From Schistosoma haematobium (taxonomy: Eukaryota > Platyhelminthes > Trematoda > Strigeidida > Schistosomatidae): a DNA stretch of 64,000 bases. Position 1 is the first letter of the stretch; each line of letters opens with the position of its first letter. The notes beneath the pieces were generated by a model that was not told where the DNA came from, searched no databases, and saw only the letters and a list, made by a program, of their open reading frames with translations. This document shows, piece by piece, positions 39,037 to 48,400 of this stretch. Location: contig NC_067197.1 in NCBI RefSeq assembly GCF_000699445.3, forward strand, positions 10,794,152 through 10,858,151. The letters run 5' to 3'. The translations under genes and the position numbers were made by a program.

Positions 39037-39452
39037 TGTAGTGGCATTGGACAATAGCCACACAATCCACAAAGCTGTGAACACGAGACTACTCAGAAAA
39101 TAGATATTCAACATTTAACGCGGAGAAGTACCTAACAATGGAGAGGGCGCGTACAAAGATTTGAATGGACTAGAGTTGATCGAACGGCATGGCTCGACCA
39201 TGCAGGCGTGATTCATCTGAATGTTACCTCATATCTTCTATTCATATTAAATATATTGTTCCTTCTCTAGCCTAACCTTGTTCTACATCATGTATTGGTA
39301 ATTGATACGATACAGTGAGTTGGTGTAGTCGGTGATGTGACTTCCACGTAAGATCTTATAGATTAGGCAGTTATATCATGACAAATCTACAATTTTAGGA
39401 TTAGGTCTATTATTGGAGCAGTACTAATACAATAGTAGACCATAATTCTACA
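39037..39452 (+). repeat. 3' LTR of the nested element
   Basis: It differs from the left LTR at only two sites in 416 bp. It is preceded by a polypurine tract and followed by the TSD AACG, after which the Gypsy protease reading resumes. Confidence 0.93.
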
Positions 39453-39640
39453 AACGTACCTTTTGCCATACGTAGCGATCGGTTTTCCGTTTGCCGCCTG
39501 TAAGTTTAAGGTCGATTCGTGTAGTCGGTCGTTAGGATTTGCTGGGAGAACGCTAACTTCTGCGCCAGTGTCGACGAGGTAGCGAACTCTCGTTGTCACA
39601 TCTATGACGAATGACAGACGGCTTTGTTCGCCGGCTACGG
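39453..39640 (-). pseudogene. Gypsy aspartic protease (split)
   Basis: The frame carries the retropepsin active site LVDTGAEVSVLP followed by NLQAANGKPIATYGKR. The protein then runs into the nested LTR; the next residues ([13 protein letters not shown]) are at 35,123 and leftwards. It lies in the -1 frame relative to gag, whose TAA is at 39,647, consistent with a Gag/Pro frameshift arrangement. The LTR insertion alone would have inactivated the element. Confidence 0.88.
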
Positions 39641-39646
39641 TTGCTG

Positions 39647-40477
39647 TTAACGCGTGCCGGCTTGGAAGTTTCCCGAATTGCTTTTCGAATCAGTCGGTTT
39701 CGTGTTGGGAAAATTGCAGGGTTTTCTGCAATTTCTGGAAAACTTTCCATACTGGTTATGATACCAGCACCAGTCGGGGTTATCTGTCTCTCGTGGTCTA
39801 GAGGCAGATCGCTTACGAGAAATGCTTCTACGTGGTGTGCGCGATCTCTTACGGTCGGTACGAAGACTAAGATAACGCGTGAGTGTGTGACATAAGTCGG
39901 TTATATCATTCTGCGTCGTGTGAGGCTTTTCTTTGACTGAAAATACCTCGGTAGTAGGTTTCGTAATTTCTAGAATGCGGTCGGCAGATGCAGCTAGCTC
40001 GTCTAAGGCGTTGTTCTGGAACGAGACCAGAACTGCTTGCACCTGTTGGGGAAGTTTTGACAAGAAGAGTTGTTTGAATAGACCTTCGTCGAAAGTTCTT
40101 GGGCCTATAACCTCTCTCATCCGTTGCAACATGTCCGTCGCAGAACCGTGTTGCAGGTCGATGTTATTGAAGAGTTGATCTAATCTTTGTCGATCGGTTA
40201 GGTCTCCTCGTTTAAGAATCGAGCGTTTTAAGATTTCGTAAGGATCGGAAACATCACTAGTAAACATACTAGGTGTTACGTACCTGTTGAATTCGCGCGG
40301 TAGTGCCTTGACTACTGCGAGGAATTGTGCACGTATGTCGATCACGCCGTGCTCGTGGAAGTCGGCTTCTGCGTAGCAAAACCAGGCTTCGATGTTGTCG
40401 GGCCAGAAAGGCATCAGTTGAAACGAAGGCGGGGACAAAGTCTTAAGCTTGAGTACTTTGGGTGTCTGTTCAGTCAT
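39647..40477 (-). CDS. Gypsy Gag
   Basis: A 276-codon frame starts at the ATG 40,477-40,475 (MTEQTPKVLKLKTLSPPSF). The same frame is open further upstream into the primer-binding site, but those residues look like untranslated leader. The body shows the Gypsy Gag core (MPFWPDNIEAWFCYAEADF, LFLSKLPQQVQAVLVSF). A basic Arg/Ser-rich stretch follows (RKRSRTPRRSISRKRSASR), then a Cys-rich nucleic-acid-binding motif (CWYHNQYGKFSRNCRKPC). No stop interrupts it. Gag packages the element RNA into particles in the cytoplasm. Confidence 0.85.
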   Translation of the reverse strand: MTEQTPKVLKLKTLSPPSFQLMPFWPDNIEAWFCYAEADFHEHGVIDIRAQFLAVVKALPREFNRYVTPSMFTSDVSDPYEILKRSILKRGDLTDRQRLDQLFNNIDLQHGSATDMLQRMREVIGPRTFDEGLFKQLFLSKLPQQVQAVLVSFQNNALDELAASADRILEITKPTTEVFSVKEKPHTTQNDITDLCHTLTRYLSLRTDRKRSRTPRRSISRKRSASRPRETDNPDWCWYHNQYGKFSRNCRKPCNFPNTKPTDSKSNSGNFQAGTR

Positions 40478-40635
40478 GATGAAGTATGAAGTACGATAAT
40501 GAACGAGGGAAAAATATATATATCCAAGAAAAACACGAAAAAAATCACAATGTTTAAAACAAAATAAAAAATAAGGCAATGATATATAAAAATCCCAAAA
40601 AGGAACAGACTCACAGTTGCAATTAGGTGTACCAG

Positions 40636-40653
40636 AACACGTCGGGTTCACCA
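40636..40653 (-). other. Gypsy primer-binding site
   Basis: On -, TGGTGAACCCGACGTGTT follows the 5' LTR after one T. It is complementary to a tRNA 3' end in ...GGGTTCACCA. Confidence 0.8.
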
Positions 40654-40654
40654 A

Positions 40655-40977
40655 TGATGATGTCACAGGTATTCAGTGTTTGACAACGCTTCTACCAGTA
40701 GCACCTTCTAATATATTTCGTTCCCACCAAGAGAAATCAAAAGACAGAGTCGAGGAGATCAGAAGAGTATATTTGGCGATGACCAATATATCGGAATTCT
40801 CTGATCTAATCTGGCTAGCGATTGCGGTTGATGTTGAGCACGGCGTTACCACACGTGATCTGGTGCGGATGCCTGACCGAGCGCCTTCAGCTAGATGAGT
40901 CCACTAAAACATGTGGTCAGCATCCAATGTCGAAAACTTAAAGAGCTATTTATTCTGGGGATTTATTTATCGCTACA
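40655..40977 (-). repeat. Gypsy 5' LTR
   Basis: This is the partner of 31,398-31,720 with four differences. The primer-binding site lies at its left edge and the TSD AGAT (40,978-40,981) at its right. Confidence 0.93.
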
Positions 40978-41445
40978 AGATGTTCGAAGCCTAACTCACA
41001 TTAGCTTTGCATGTTTTGCTGTGCAAATAAGACGTTATTGATACAAGAGGCTATGAACCTATTGGCTTTGGCCTGTAAGAAAACGATGGCGCATGCTCTG
41101 ATAACACGAGCACTGACAGTGACGAATATGTCAGTGTAGTACCGACTGTTACGAGACGCCTCAAACACCCGACTGTGCCACATGAAATTGACATTGGTAA
41201 TCATGCACTTCTAGTGGGAATTGAAGGTCCGTATAAAACCGCCACCGTTCCAAATAGTTCCGGTGTCCTGAATGATGAAAAATTGACTACAGTACGGAGA
41301 AAACTAAACTAATAGAAAAAAGCTGTAGGCAGCACGCAGCTGGTTAGCAAGTCATTGTTGCGCTCTCATTGTGAGTCGCAAAATGCACTACCAAAATCTG
41401 ATAGTAAGAGAGAAACCTACGCTGGTATGACTGAGAAGGAGAATT
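40978..41445 (+). pseudogene. CR1-A ORF1, middle part
   Basis: The frame resumes with the second half of the PHD-like finger (RCSKPNSH, a stop where Trp is expected, LCMFCCANK). After a frame change it reads VPTVTRRLKHPTVPHEIDIG and then a basic stretch RRKTKLIEKSCRQH to a stop at about 41,345. It is interrupted at 41,446 by an LTR. The domain assignment rests on the match to the sequence left of the Gypsy insertion. Confidence 0.6.
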
Positions 41446-41860
41446 TGTAGTGGCATTGAACAATAACCACACAATCCTCAAAGCTGAACACGAGACAATC
41501 GAGAAAATGGATATTCAATGTTTAACGCGGAGAAACACCTAACGATGGAGAAGGCAGGAACAAGGAGTTGAATTAATTGGAGTTGGTCGAATGGCATAAC
41601 TCGGCCTTACAGGCGTGGTCCCTGTTGAATGTTACCTTATATCTTTTGTTCATATTAAATATATTGTTCTATCTGTAGCCTACGCTTGTTCTCCATCATG
41701 TATTGGTGATTGTTACAATGCAATGAGTTCGTGTAGACGATAATGTGACTTTCACGTAAGATATTATAGATTAGGCAGTTATATCATGACAAGTTTACAA
41801 TTTTAGGATTAGGTCTATTATTAACGCAATACTAATATCATAGTAGACTATAATTCTACA
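41446..41860 (+). repeat. Lone LTR of the same family as the nested element
   Basis: Both ends (TGTAGTGGCATTG and AATTCTACA) and the whole length match the 416-bp LTRs at 35,128 and 39,037, with many substitutions, so it is an older copy. The flanks AATT and GATC do not match as a TSD. The left flank GAGAAGGAGAA resembles a polypurine tract, so it may be either a solo LTR or the 3' LTR of a deleted element. Confidence 0.85.
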
Positions 41861-43054
41861 GATCTAATATCATCGAATATTATTGTGAGCAAATTGCTGG
41901 AGTCAAACGACCCCGATCCCAAAATGAGACACGCAGATGACTTAGAGAAGCTGGGAGAATATATTCGCAGTATCTTACCAGATAACTCTGAAGCAGCTCA
42001 GGTCAAGAATTTCATTAGAATAGGTAAGAGGACCGAGGACAATGTTTAACCCCAACCATGCAGACTCCTTAAGGTAATCCTAGAATCGGAGAAGCAACGG
42101 GATCTCCAGTTAAGTAGCGCTCGTTGTCACGACAATTCCAACATTCGAGTTAGACCTGATATGTCTCTCGAAGATAAGGGAGGAAGCATTGGTTGAACTA
42201 GAACCCCATCGACAAAACGGTGGAGAAAATCTCCGGTTAGTAGGTTTTTGGATAGTCAGGTCATGGAAGAGAATGCTACCAAGGCCTATGTGGATAGGCC
42301 GTTCAACCTAGGAGTTTTATGTGCTAACACTCGTAGTATAAGAAATAAGTTCTATGAACTGGAAGCATTAGTGGACAGATTAAGGTCACTCATTATAGCA
42401 GTGACGGAAACTTGGTTAGTCCATGACTTAGACATTACTCCAGAATTATCCATACACCATTACCTAAGGAGTGATAGACATGGATGTAGAAAAGGAGAAG
42501 GCGTCCTGTTATATATAGCCAATAATATAAATATTCGCTCCTCTGCTAGTGAATCCCATGATAGCGGTGCTTGTGAAGTCATTAGCTGTAAATTGGCTAT
42601 CGGATGTATTACATTTATGTTCAGTTTCATCTATCGCAACCCAATTGGTTTAGCTGATGACTTTATTTTTGAGCAAATTCATCTTTGGAGTGCAAATACC
42701 AAATACTTGATAATAGGAGACATTAATGCACCTGATATTAGTTGGACTGAGATGACCACAGAAGGATCTACAAACTTCTTTGACAGGAGGTTCCTGATAA
42801 CAATAATGGAGCATGCATTAGTGCATTATGTGTCCGAACCCACTCGTTTTGGTGCTAACCAAGGTTCTTCTCTGTTGGACTGTGTAATCACTCATGAGGC
42901 TGAGGATATTGTTGGCCTAAATATTCTTCCACCGTTAGTGAATAGCGATCACGCTTTTTTGTCATTTGCGTTTAGAACTAGGGACATGTTATACGATCAG
43001 GTTACACCCCGTCCAAATGTATGGAAAGCTAACATGTCAGCCATTCATAAATAA
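41861..43054 (+). pseudogene. CR1-A ORF1 end and ORF2 AP endonuclease
   Basis: Sequence from 41,880 encodes a helical ORF1-type tail (LLESNDPDPKMRHADDLEKL). The endonuclease frame follows at 42,248-43,054. Its motifs are LCANTRSIRNKFYELEALV, AVTETWL (catalytic Glu), YLIIGDINAPDISW and VNSDHAFLSF (catalytic Asp-His). This is the apurinic-type nuclease that nicks the target DNA for LINE insertion. The frame stops at 43,052 before the RT, and the connecting part is broken. Confidence 0.8.
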
Positions 43055-43246
43055 GCTGCTAAGAGAGATTGGCTTGTAGATACTAGTTTATCAGTTGAAG
43101 AAACATGATCTATATTTAAAGGTACGTTTAGTTTAGTTACGTCCTCGTTCATACCATACTTGGTACCGCGAAGGCCGAATAACAGTCCACCATGAATAAC
43201 TAAACCCGTCAGGAAACTTCTTAGAAAAAGGAAGAAGCACTGGGAT

Positions 43247-45090
43247 ATGTTCATCTCTACTGGCTTAGAGCAATACAGATCCAGTTATTGTAAGGTCAGG
43301 AATGCTTGTAAAGCCTTGATAAGTAAGACTAGACGACTATATAAAAAACAATTGGTTAAGGATTCTAGATATAGTCCGAAACGGTTATTCTTTTATTTAA
43401 AAAGGCTAACTCAGAGAAGCGATGGAATTTCAATACTTTCGATACAAGAAAATCCGTTAATCTTGGCAGAAAGGGATACCGAAAAAGCTGAAGCTACATC
43501 AGAATATTTCAGTAGTATTTTTTATTAGTAATGAGGAACGACCAACAATTCATTATGATTGTGGCGGCTCGCTCATGGACCCCATAGTCATTGAAAAAGG
43601 TACTGTTTTAAGGCTACTTCGACATCTCAAACCTAATAAGTCCAGTGGTCCTGATGATATTTATACTAAGATTATAAAAGCCATATCAGATCTAATCTCT
43701 GAGCCATTAGTGATACTGTTTGACATGTCTCTGAGGCAGTCCAAACTGCCCAGAGACTGGAAAGACGCTATAATAAGTTCGGTGTATAAGGTTGGGAGTA
43801 GGGATTTAGTTAGTAACTATAGACCCGTTAGCTTGACTAGTGCGGTTGTAAAACTGATGGAAAAAATCATTCGGATATCTGTTATAAACTATGTTGAGGG
43901 GCATAATCTTTTCTCCAGGGAACAACATGGTTTTCGGATAGACCTATCGTGCTTGACAAATCTTCTCATTGGGCTGCTGCAAAAAATCGAAATATTCCTG
44001 TGGATGTGATCTTTATAGACCTAAGTAAGGCCTTCGATAAGGTCTCCCATTCTGGTTTTAAATTCAAACTGGAACGTTTTGGAATCCATTATACAGTCGT
44101 AGAGTGGATAAGTAACTTTCTCCATGACAGGAGACAAAGGGTATGGGTAAATGAGGCTCTCTCCTCGTGGGTACCCGTAAAAAGTGGAGTTTCCCAAGAT
44201 ACAATCCTCGGCCCTCTTTTCTTTTTACTCTGTGTAAGTGAATTACCAACTGTAGCAAAACCATCCGTTCTACTCTTTGCCGACGACATATAGATTTGGA
44301 GACCCATACATAGTATGTCAGCTAGAATACTATTACTGGATGATCCCAGCTCATTGGTGGCATGGTCGGACAGGTGGTCACTGGAAGCAAATTCTAATAA
44401 GAGTGGTGATGCAAATAAATAACTATGATGAATCGTATCACCATACAATATGTGGATTCGTGCTACCCAAACTAAGAAACCATAAAGATTTAGGAGTCAT
44501 ATTAAGCAGTGAACTCAAAACCACTAGTCACTGTAAAGCTGCTGCTGCAAAAGGCTATAGGGTATTATGGTCTATTCGTTAGACTTTCCAGTATTTAGAT
44601 GATGAAATGTTCGGATTATTATACCCGATTTACGTGCGACCACATTTAGAATATGGGATTCAAACAGCGAGCCCTTGCTTCAAGTATGAAGCAGACATGC
44701 TGGAATGAGTTCAACGACGAGGTACTAAGATGGTACAAGGTTTATCTGTCCTATCTTACGAAGACAGACTGAGACATCTTAACTTATTCCTGTTATCTTA
44801 CCGTAGAATACGGGGTGATCTAATATTGGCTTATCGTATACTGGACGATGACCTTGGTATTAACATGTCTTATCTCTTGCTTCCGTCTAGGACCGATCAT
44901 TTGAGAGAACATTCGAAGAAAGTTCAAAAACCGTGATCAAATCGTTTACGTCTGGAGTTCCGTTTCTTGCATTGAGTAGTGAATTACTGGAATTCTCTAC
45001 CGGAACACGTAATATCAGCACCTTCTGTTGATATATTCAGGACGAGATTGAACCTCCACAGTACTGCAAACTGCAAAGATTAATATAGGT
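43247..45090 (+). pseudogene. CR1-A reverse transcriptase (frameshifted)
   Basis: RT blocks lie in changing frames. The linker is at 43,247-43,525 and LRHLKPNKSSGPDDIYTKII at 43,608-43,667. NYRPVSLTS and EQHGFRIDLSCLTN follow. FIDLSKAFDKVSHSGF (motif A) lies near 44,010-44,060 and LLFADDI (motif C) near 44,272-44,291, followed by a TAG. The C-terminal SLPEHVISAPSVDIF lies near 45,000-45,050. The order and motifs equal those of the intact relative at 49,694-52,550. Several frameshifts and stops make it non-functional. Confidence 0.82.
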
Positions 45091-45270
45091 CGACAGACCT
45101 CCTATCCTTATTACTGAAGACTGAAGGCCGCAGTTACTTGCGCCAGTATTGAAGGTCGTCGAACCTTTTCGGAATGAAATGGTGCTGGTTGAATTTTTGT
45201 TACTGTATCTTCTCTGTTTTGTTGGTATGTTGGCTACTAAACGTATAAATTAACTTCAGTCAAGTATTAG

Positions 45271-45402
45271 CTTGTCGTACGGAAGACACACATCAAATTG
45301 GGCTGTTCTTGTAGATACTTCGCGGTTCTGGTTCAACTATCGACATATAAGCAATGTCCTTTCAATTTATCGAAGTATCAAGCGCCTCGGAATACCAGAT
45401 AG
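45271..45402 (+). CDS. PIGK: PIGK exon (SNWAVLVDTSRFWFNYRH)
   Basis: The acceptor is TATTAG/C, and the first base completes a codon begun in an unseen upstream exon. The exon encodes LSYGRHTSNWAVLVDTSRFW to KRLGIPD, the start of the mature caspase-like fold. The donor is AG/GTATCA. The CR1-A 3' end lies about 30 bases upstream. Confidence 0.93.
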   Translation, partial: LVVRKTHIKLGCSCRYFAVLVQLSTYKQCPFNLSKYQAPRNTR

Positions 45403-48400
45403 GTATCATATTTATTATTATATTTATTCATCTTAAAAGCCGTATTATTTTGATGGTGGCTGATGATGCAAGTTGTAGCTCGAGAAATCCGAGACCAGGT
45501 AAGATATTTGACGCACCCTTATGGTCTTAGCAACAATCTTCAACAGTCCTTACAGTCGGGTAAATTTGTATGGCGAAGAGATAGAGATTGATTATCGTGG
45601 TTACGAAGTTACTGTAGAAAACTTCATTCGTGTATTAACTGGGCGTTTACCTCCTTCGACACCTACTTCTAAGCGCCTCAATACTGACGAGCACAGTAAT
45701 ATCCTAATATATATGACAGGTAGTTCCTAAAAGCTTTAATTCCGGCTTCAGGCCATGGTGGTGATGGTTTCCTTAAGTTTCAAGATGATCATGAGCTTTC
45801 TAACAGTGAACTGGCCGACGCGATTGAACAGATGTGGCAAAAACGTAGGTGAGTCTGGATTTATCAGTTTTTAACTTGAAAAGTTGAGTCCATACTCTTC
45901 AAAGGCACTGTTTTATCTGTTGGTTACAGCGGTCTAATTTATGGCAGAACGAGGACTAAATTTTTACACTTCTGTGACTGCTTACTGTGCTGATCTAAGT
46001 TTATGGGTTTAATATTGAAATTTAACAATTTGACTAACCCTGTTTAATGTTCAAAAGTTCAACTAGTTGTTTCTCAGATTGGTGTAGTAAGGACAGGGCC
46101 TTATGCCTATGTTATTCTTTTTCTAGTATGGTTTTGTGAGTGCCTAGCCTTTCTTGAACGAGTCAATTGAAAGTGCGGACACCACTGCTTCGGGTAACAG
46201 GTTCCAAGTATTGATGACTCGGTATAAAATCCTGCATGTCACGGGTATTTTGTTCGTTCTTCGCTTTTATACTCTTATGTCCTCTGAGATGTCCCGATCT
46301 AGTGAGAAGAAAAAGAGAATATATTAGGTCCAAAATCATTTCTTAGTATTCTATACATCAATACTAGATCTCCCGTTAGTCTGCGATAGGACAGAGTAGA
46401 GAGGCCCAGCTTTTCAAACCGCTCTTTGTATGGTGAACCCCGGAGTTCTGGAATTGCACAGGTAGCTGCCCTCTGTACTTTTTCCAGGATATCCGAGTCA
46501 CTTTTTATTGTAAACGGCAGCATTATTATGTACAAGTCTGTCATTGGAGATGTTACTATTACGTAAATGACAAATTAGTCGTTTTTGCATACTGTTTATG
46601 TTCCTGGCTGTTAAAGATACTAATTTTCACTTCATATGCAACATATAGAAGTATTAGCCCCTCAAAAATAAGCATATTCTCACTACCGATTAAGTAAAGC
46701 TATTAGCCATTTCATAAGCACTCATAATAAACGCCAGCATGTTTATAGCTGTTTATTCGACATCATTTGTATCGATAACCCAGAACTTCCAAATTTACAC
46801 TTACACATTCAAAATGGTAGACTCAAAAAAGGCTGCAGGGTGTCACAAGAAACGAGTATGAGTCTGCAAGAATTCCGATCGGATGACTGAGAAATCTGTC
46901 GTAGTCTGAAAAACTCTGAATTTCAGGATTATTTCAAGGACTTGTTATCATGACTTTCCGAATAGTCAAGTCTTAAAATCTCGTGCTATTGAGATCTCGA
47001 GTTTACTAATCAAGATTAAATCAACTTGTATAGAGCATCCTCCTAAGTAAACCATCTTCAATCTGGGCACCCGGGCACAAACCCAATGATGACTACAACT
47101 GGAAAAAATCATGTCCGATTCAATTCTTATTCTCTTGAACTATACTCTCAGCTTTCCGGTAAAATTCGTTTCTATTTTGCATTGCGTTACGTGTCTGTTC
47201 CCTTTTATTCCCACTTTATGTATTTATTTATTTCTCAACTCATACAGCAGCTCTCCTGTGGTGGGAATCCTGTCCCATCTAAAAGATCTCAAGTCACTGA
47301 CTCGTCGAGATCTTAAGGTTACTACCGAACACGAATTCTGAACCAACCTTTCTAAAACCATGTGTGCCATTTGAACCGGCCTCCAACGTTCGCACACTAG
47401 TGTAAATCGCACGACAGATAGGATTGGATGCCTTTAGGAAGTCTCGCAATCGATGTCTTTTGTCCATCCTGGGCACGTATTCAACACTAGTGAAGTACTG
47501 TATATTCTTTCCCCATCTATCGCTTCAAAAAGCTTGTTCCATGTACATTTATTCAGGGACTCTGTGGCACCTTCGTATGGATTTGCTGGGGAAGTTAAGT
47601 TTTTTTTGGCCACTGAAACGTAAGATTAACACAAACAATGGCATAATGAGAGTCCGGATTAATACTCCAAAAGGGGAGATAGTTTTATACACAACCTCGC
47701 ATGTAAGTAGGATTTCCCTACCTGTGGAGATGTACTCCGTGCCATATGAGAGAGCATTCTGAGGAGGTTGACAGACTTTCCTCATCCTCGGTCGTACCAG
47801 TGTGTTATGGGGCTAGAAATTCTTGTATGAAGACCACAAAATAAGTCTCGTCTTCTTAGGATTTAGAACCATCTATTATTCACACCTGATACCACAACTT
47901 GACGATTCGTTTTAGGTTTTTCTTTATGAAATGCCTTGAAGTTGATGTCATTAAAACGTTCTTGCTCAACTTATTAACCACTAAATCTACTTATTTCCTA
48001 AATAGGTATCATGAATTACTATTCATTGTCGATACATGTCAAGCTGAATCAATGGGCAAGTTGTTTTATTCGCCTAATGTAGTAGCCATCGGTAGCAGTG
48101 CTATAGGAGAAGAATCATTATCTGTGAGTTCAAGTTGATATTTCTCAAGGCGATACTTGAAGCTTTATTCTTTATGCACGGTCTACTTGTCATTCATTTT
48201 GATATGAATTGTCTCAGTCAACACTGAGAATATTAGCTTGCTTCAACTCATATTTGCATCCACTTTTCATTGATTAAGATTTACTGACTTTCTTATTACA
48301 CAGTTCTCTTTTAACTACCACCCTACCAAATGTTTTGAAATGTAATCCATCATTTTGACTTAGGTGGTTAGAAGGTTCCGAAGTATTTTCCCTAATTCAG

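Larger units (their letters stand above)
35128..39452 (+). mobile_element. Mostly non-coding LTR element (LARD-like) nested in the Gypsy protease
   Basis: Two 416-bp LTRs (35,128-35,543; 39,037-39,452), both TGTAG...CTACA, differ at only 2 sites. The 4-bp TSD AACG lies at 35,124-35,127 and 39,453-39,456. The primer-binding site follows the left LTR and the polypurine GGTGGGAGAGTAG precedes the right LTR, so it is on +. The 3.5-kb interior has one short Gag-like frame and no protease, RT or integrase. This is a non-autonomous element that must have moved with enzymes made elsewhere, or it lost its genes by replacement. The 4-bp TSD fits a Gypsy-type integrase. Confidence 0.9.
31398..40977 (-). 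mobile_element. Gypsy-type LTR retrotransposon, - strand, interrupted by a second LTR element
   Basis: Two 323-bp LTRs (31,398-31,720 and 40,655-40,977) differ at 4 positions. The 4-bp TSD AGAT lies at 31,394-31,397 and 40,978-40,981. Reading leftwards come the 5' LTR, primer-binding site, gag, protease, RT, RNase H, integrase, polypurine tract and 3' LTR. Without the 4.33-kb nested element, the Gypsy measures about 5.25 kb. Integrase after RNase H is the Gypsy order. Gag and integrase read open; single-base shifts break pol twice. Family names such as Boudicca or Saci would need alignment. Confidence 0.93.
31268..45240 (+). mobile_element. CR1-like LINE 'CR1-A', degraded and split by LTR elements
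   Basis: Segments on + join into one element. ORF1 with a PHD-like finger is at 31,268-31,397, continued at 40,982-41,445 and from 41,861. The endonuclease is at 42,248-43,054 and the reverse transcriptase at 43,247-45,090, followed by a short 3' UTR. The Gypsy insertion (31,394-40,981) falls between codons of the finger, and the sequence resumes in the expected frame on the far side. Many frameshifts and stops make it non-functional. Its 3' end lies about 30 bases before the first PIGK exon seen, so it occupies the preceding PIGK intron. The true 5' end is unclear; 31,268 is the first codon I can place. Confidence 0.75.

Noticed and set aside
41446..41860. Perfect solo LTR insertion with TSD
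   Set aside because: The flanking 4-mers AATT and GATC do not match, so I list only a lone LTR and leave its origin open.
47086..47785. Overlapping frames of 60-112 codons on both strands in the 2.2-kb PIGK intron
   Set aside because: Low-complexity composition, no motifs, and they overlap each other on opposite strands; best explained as chance.
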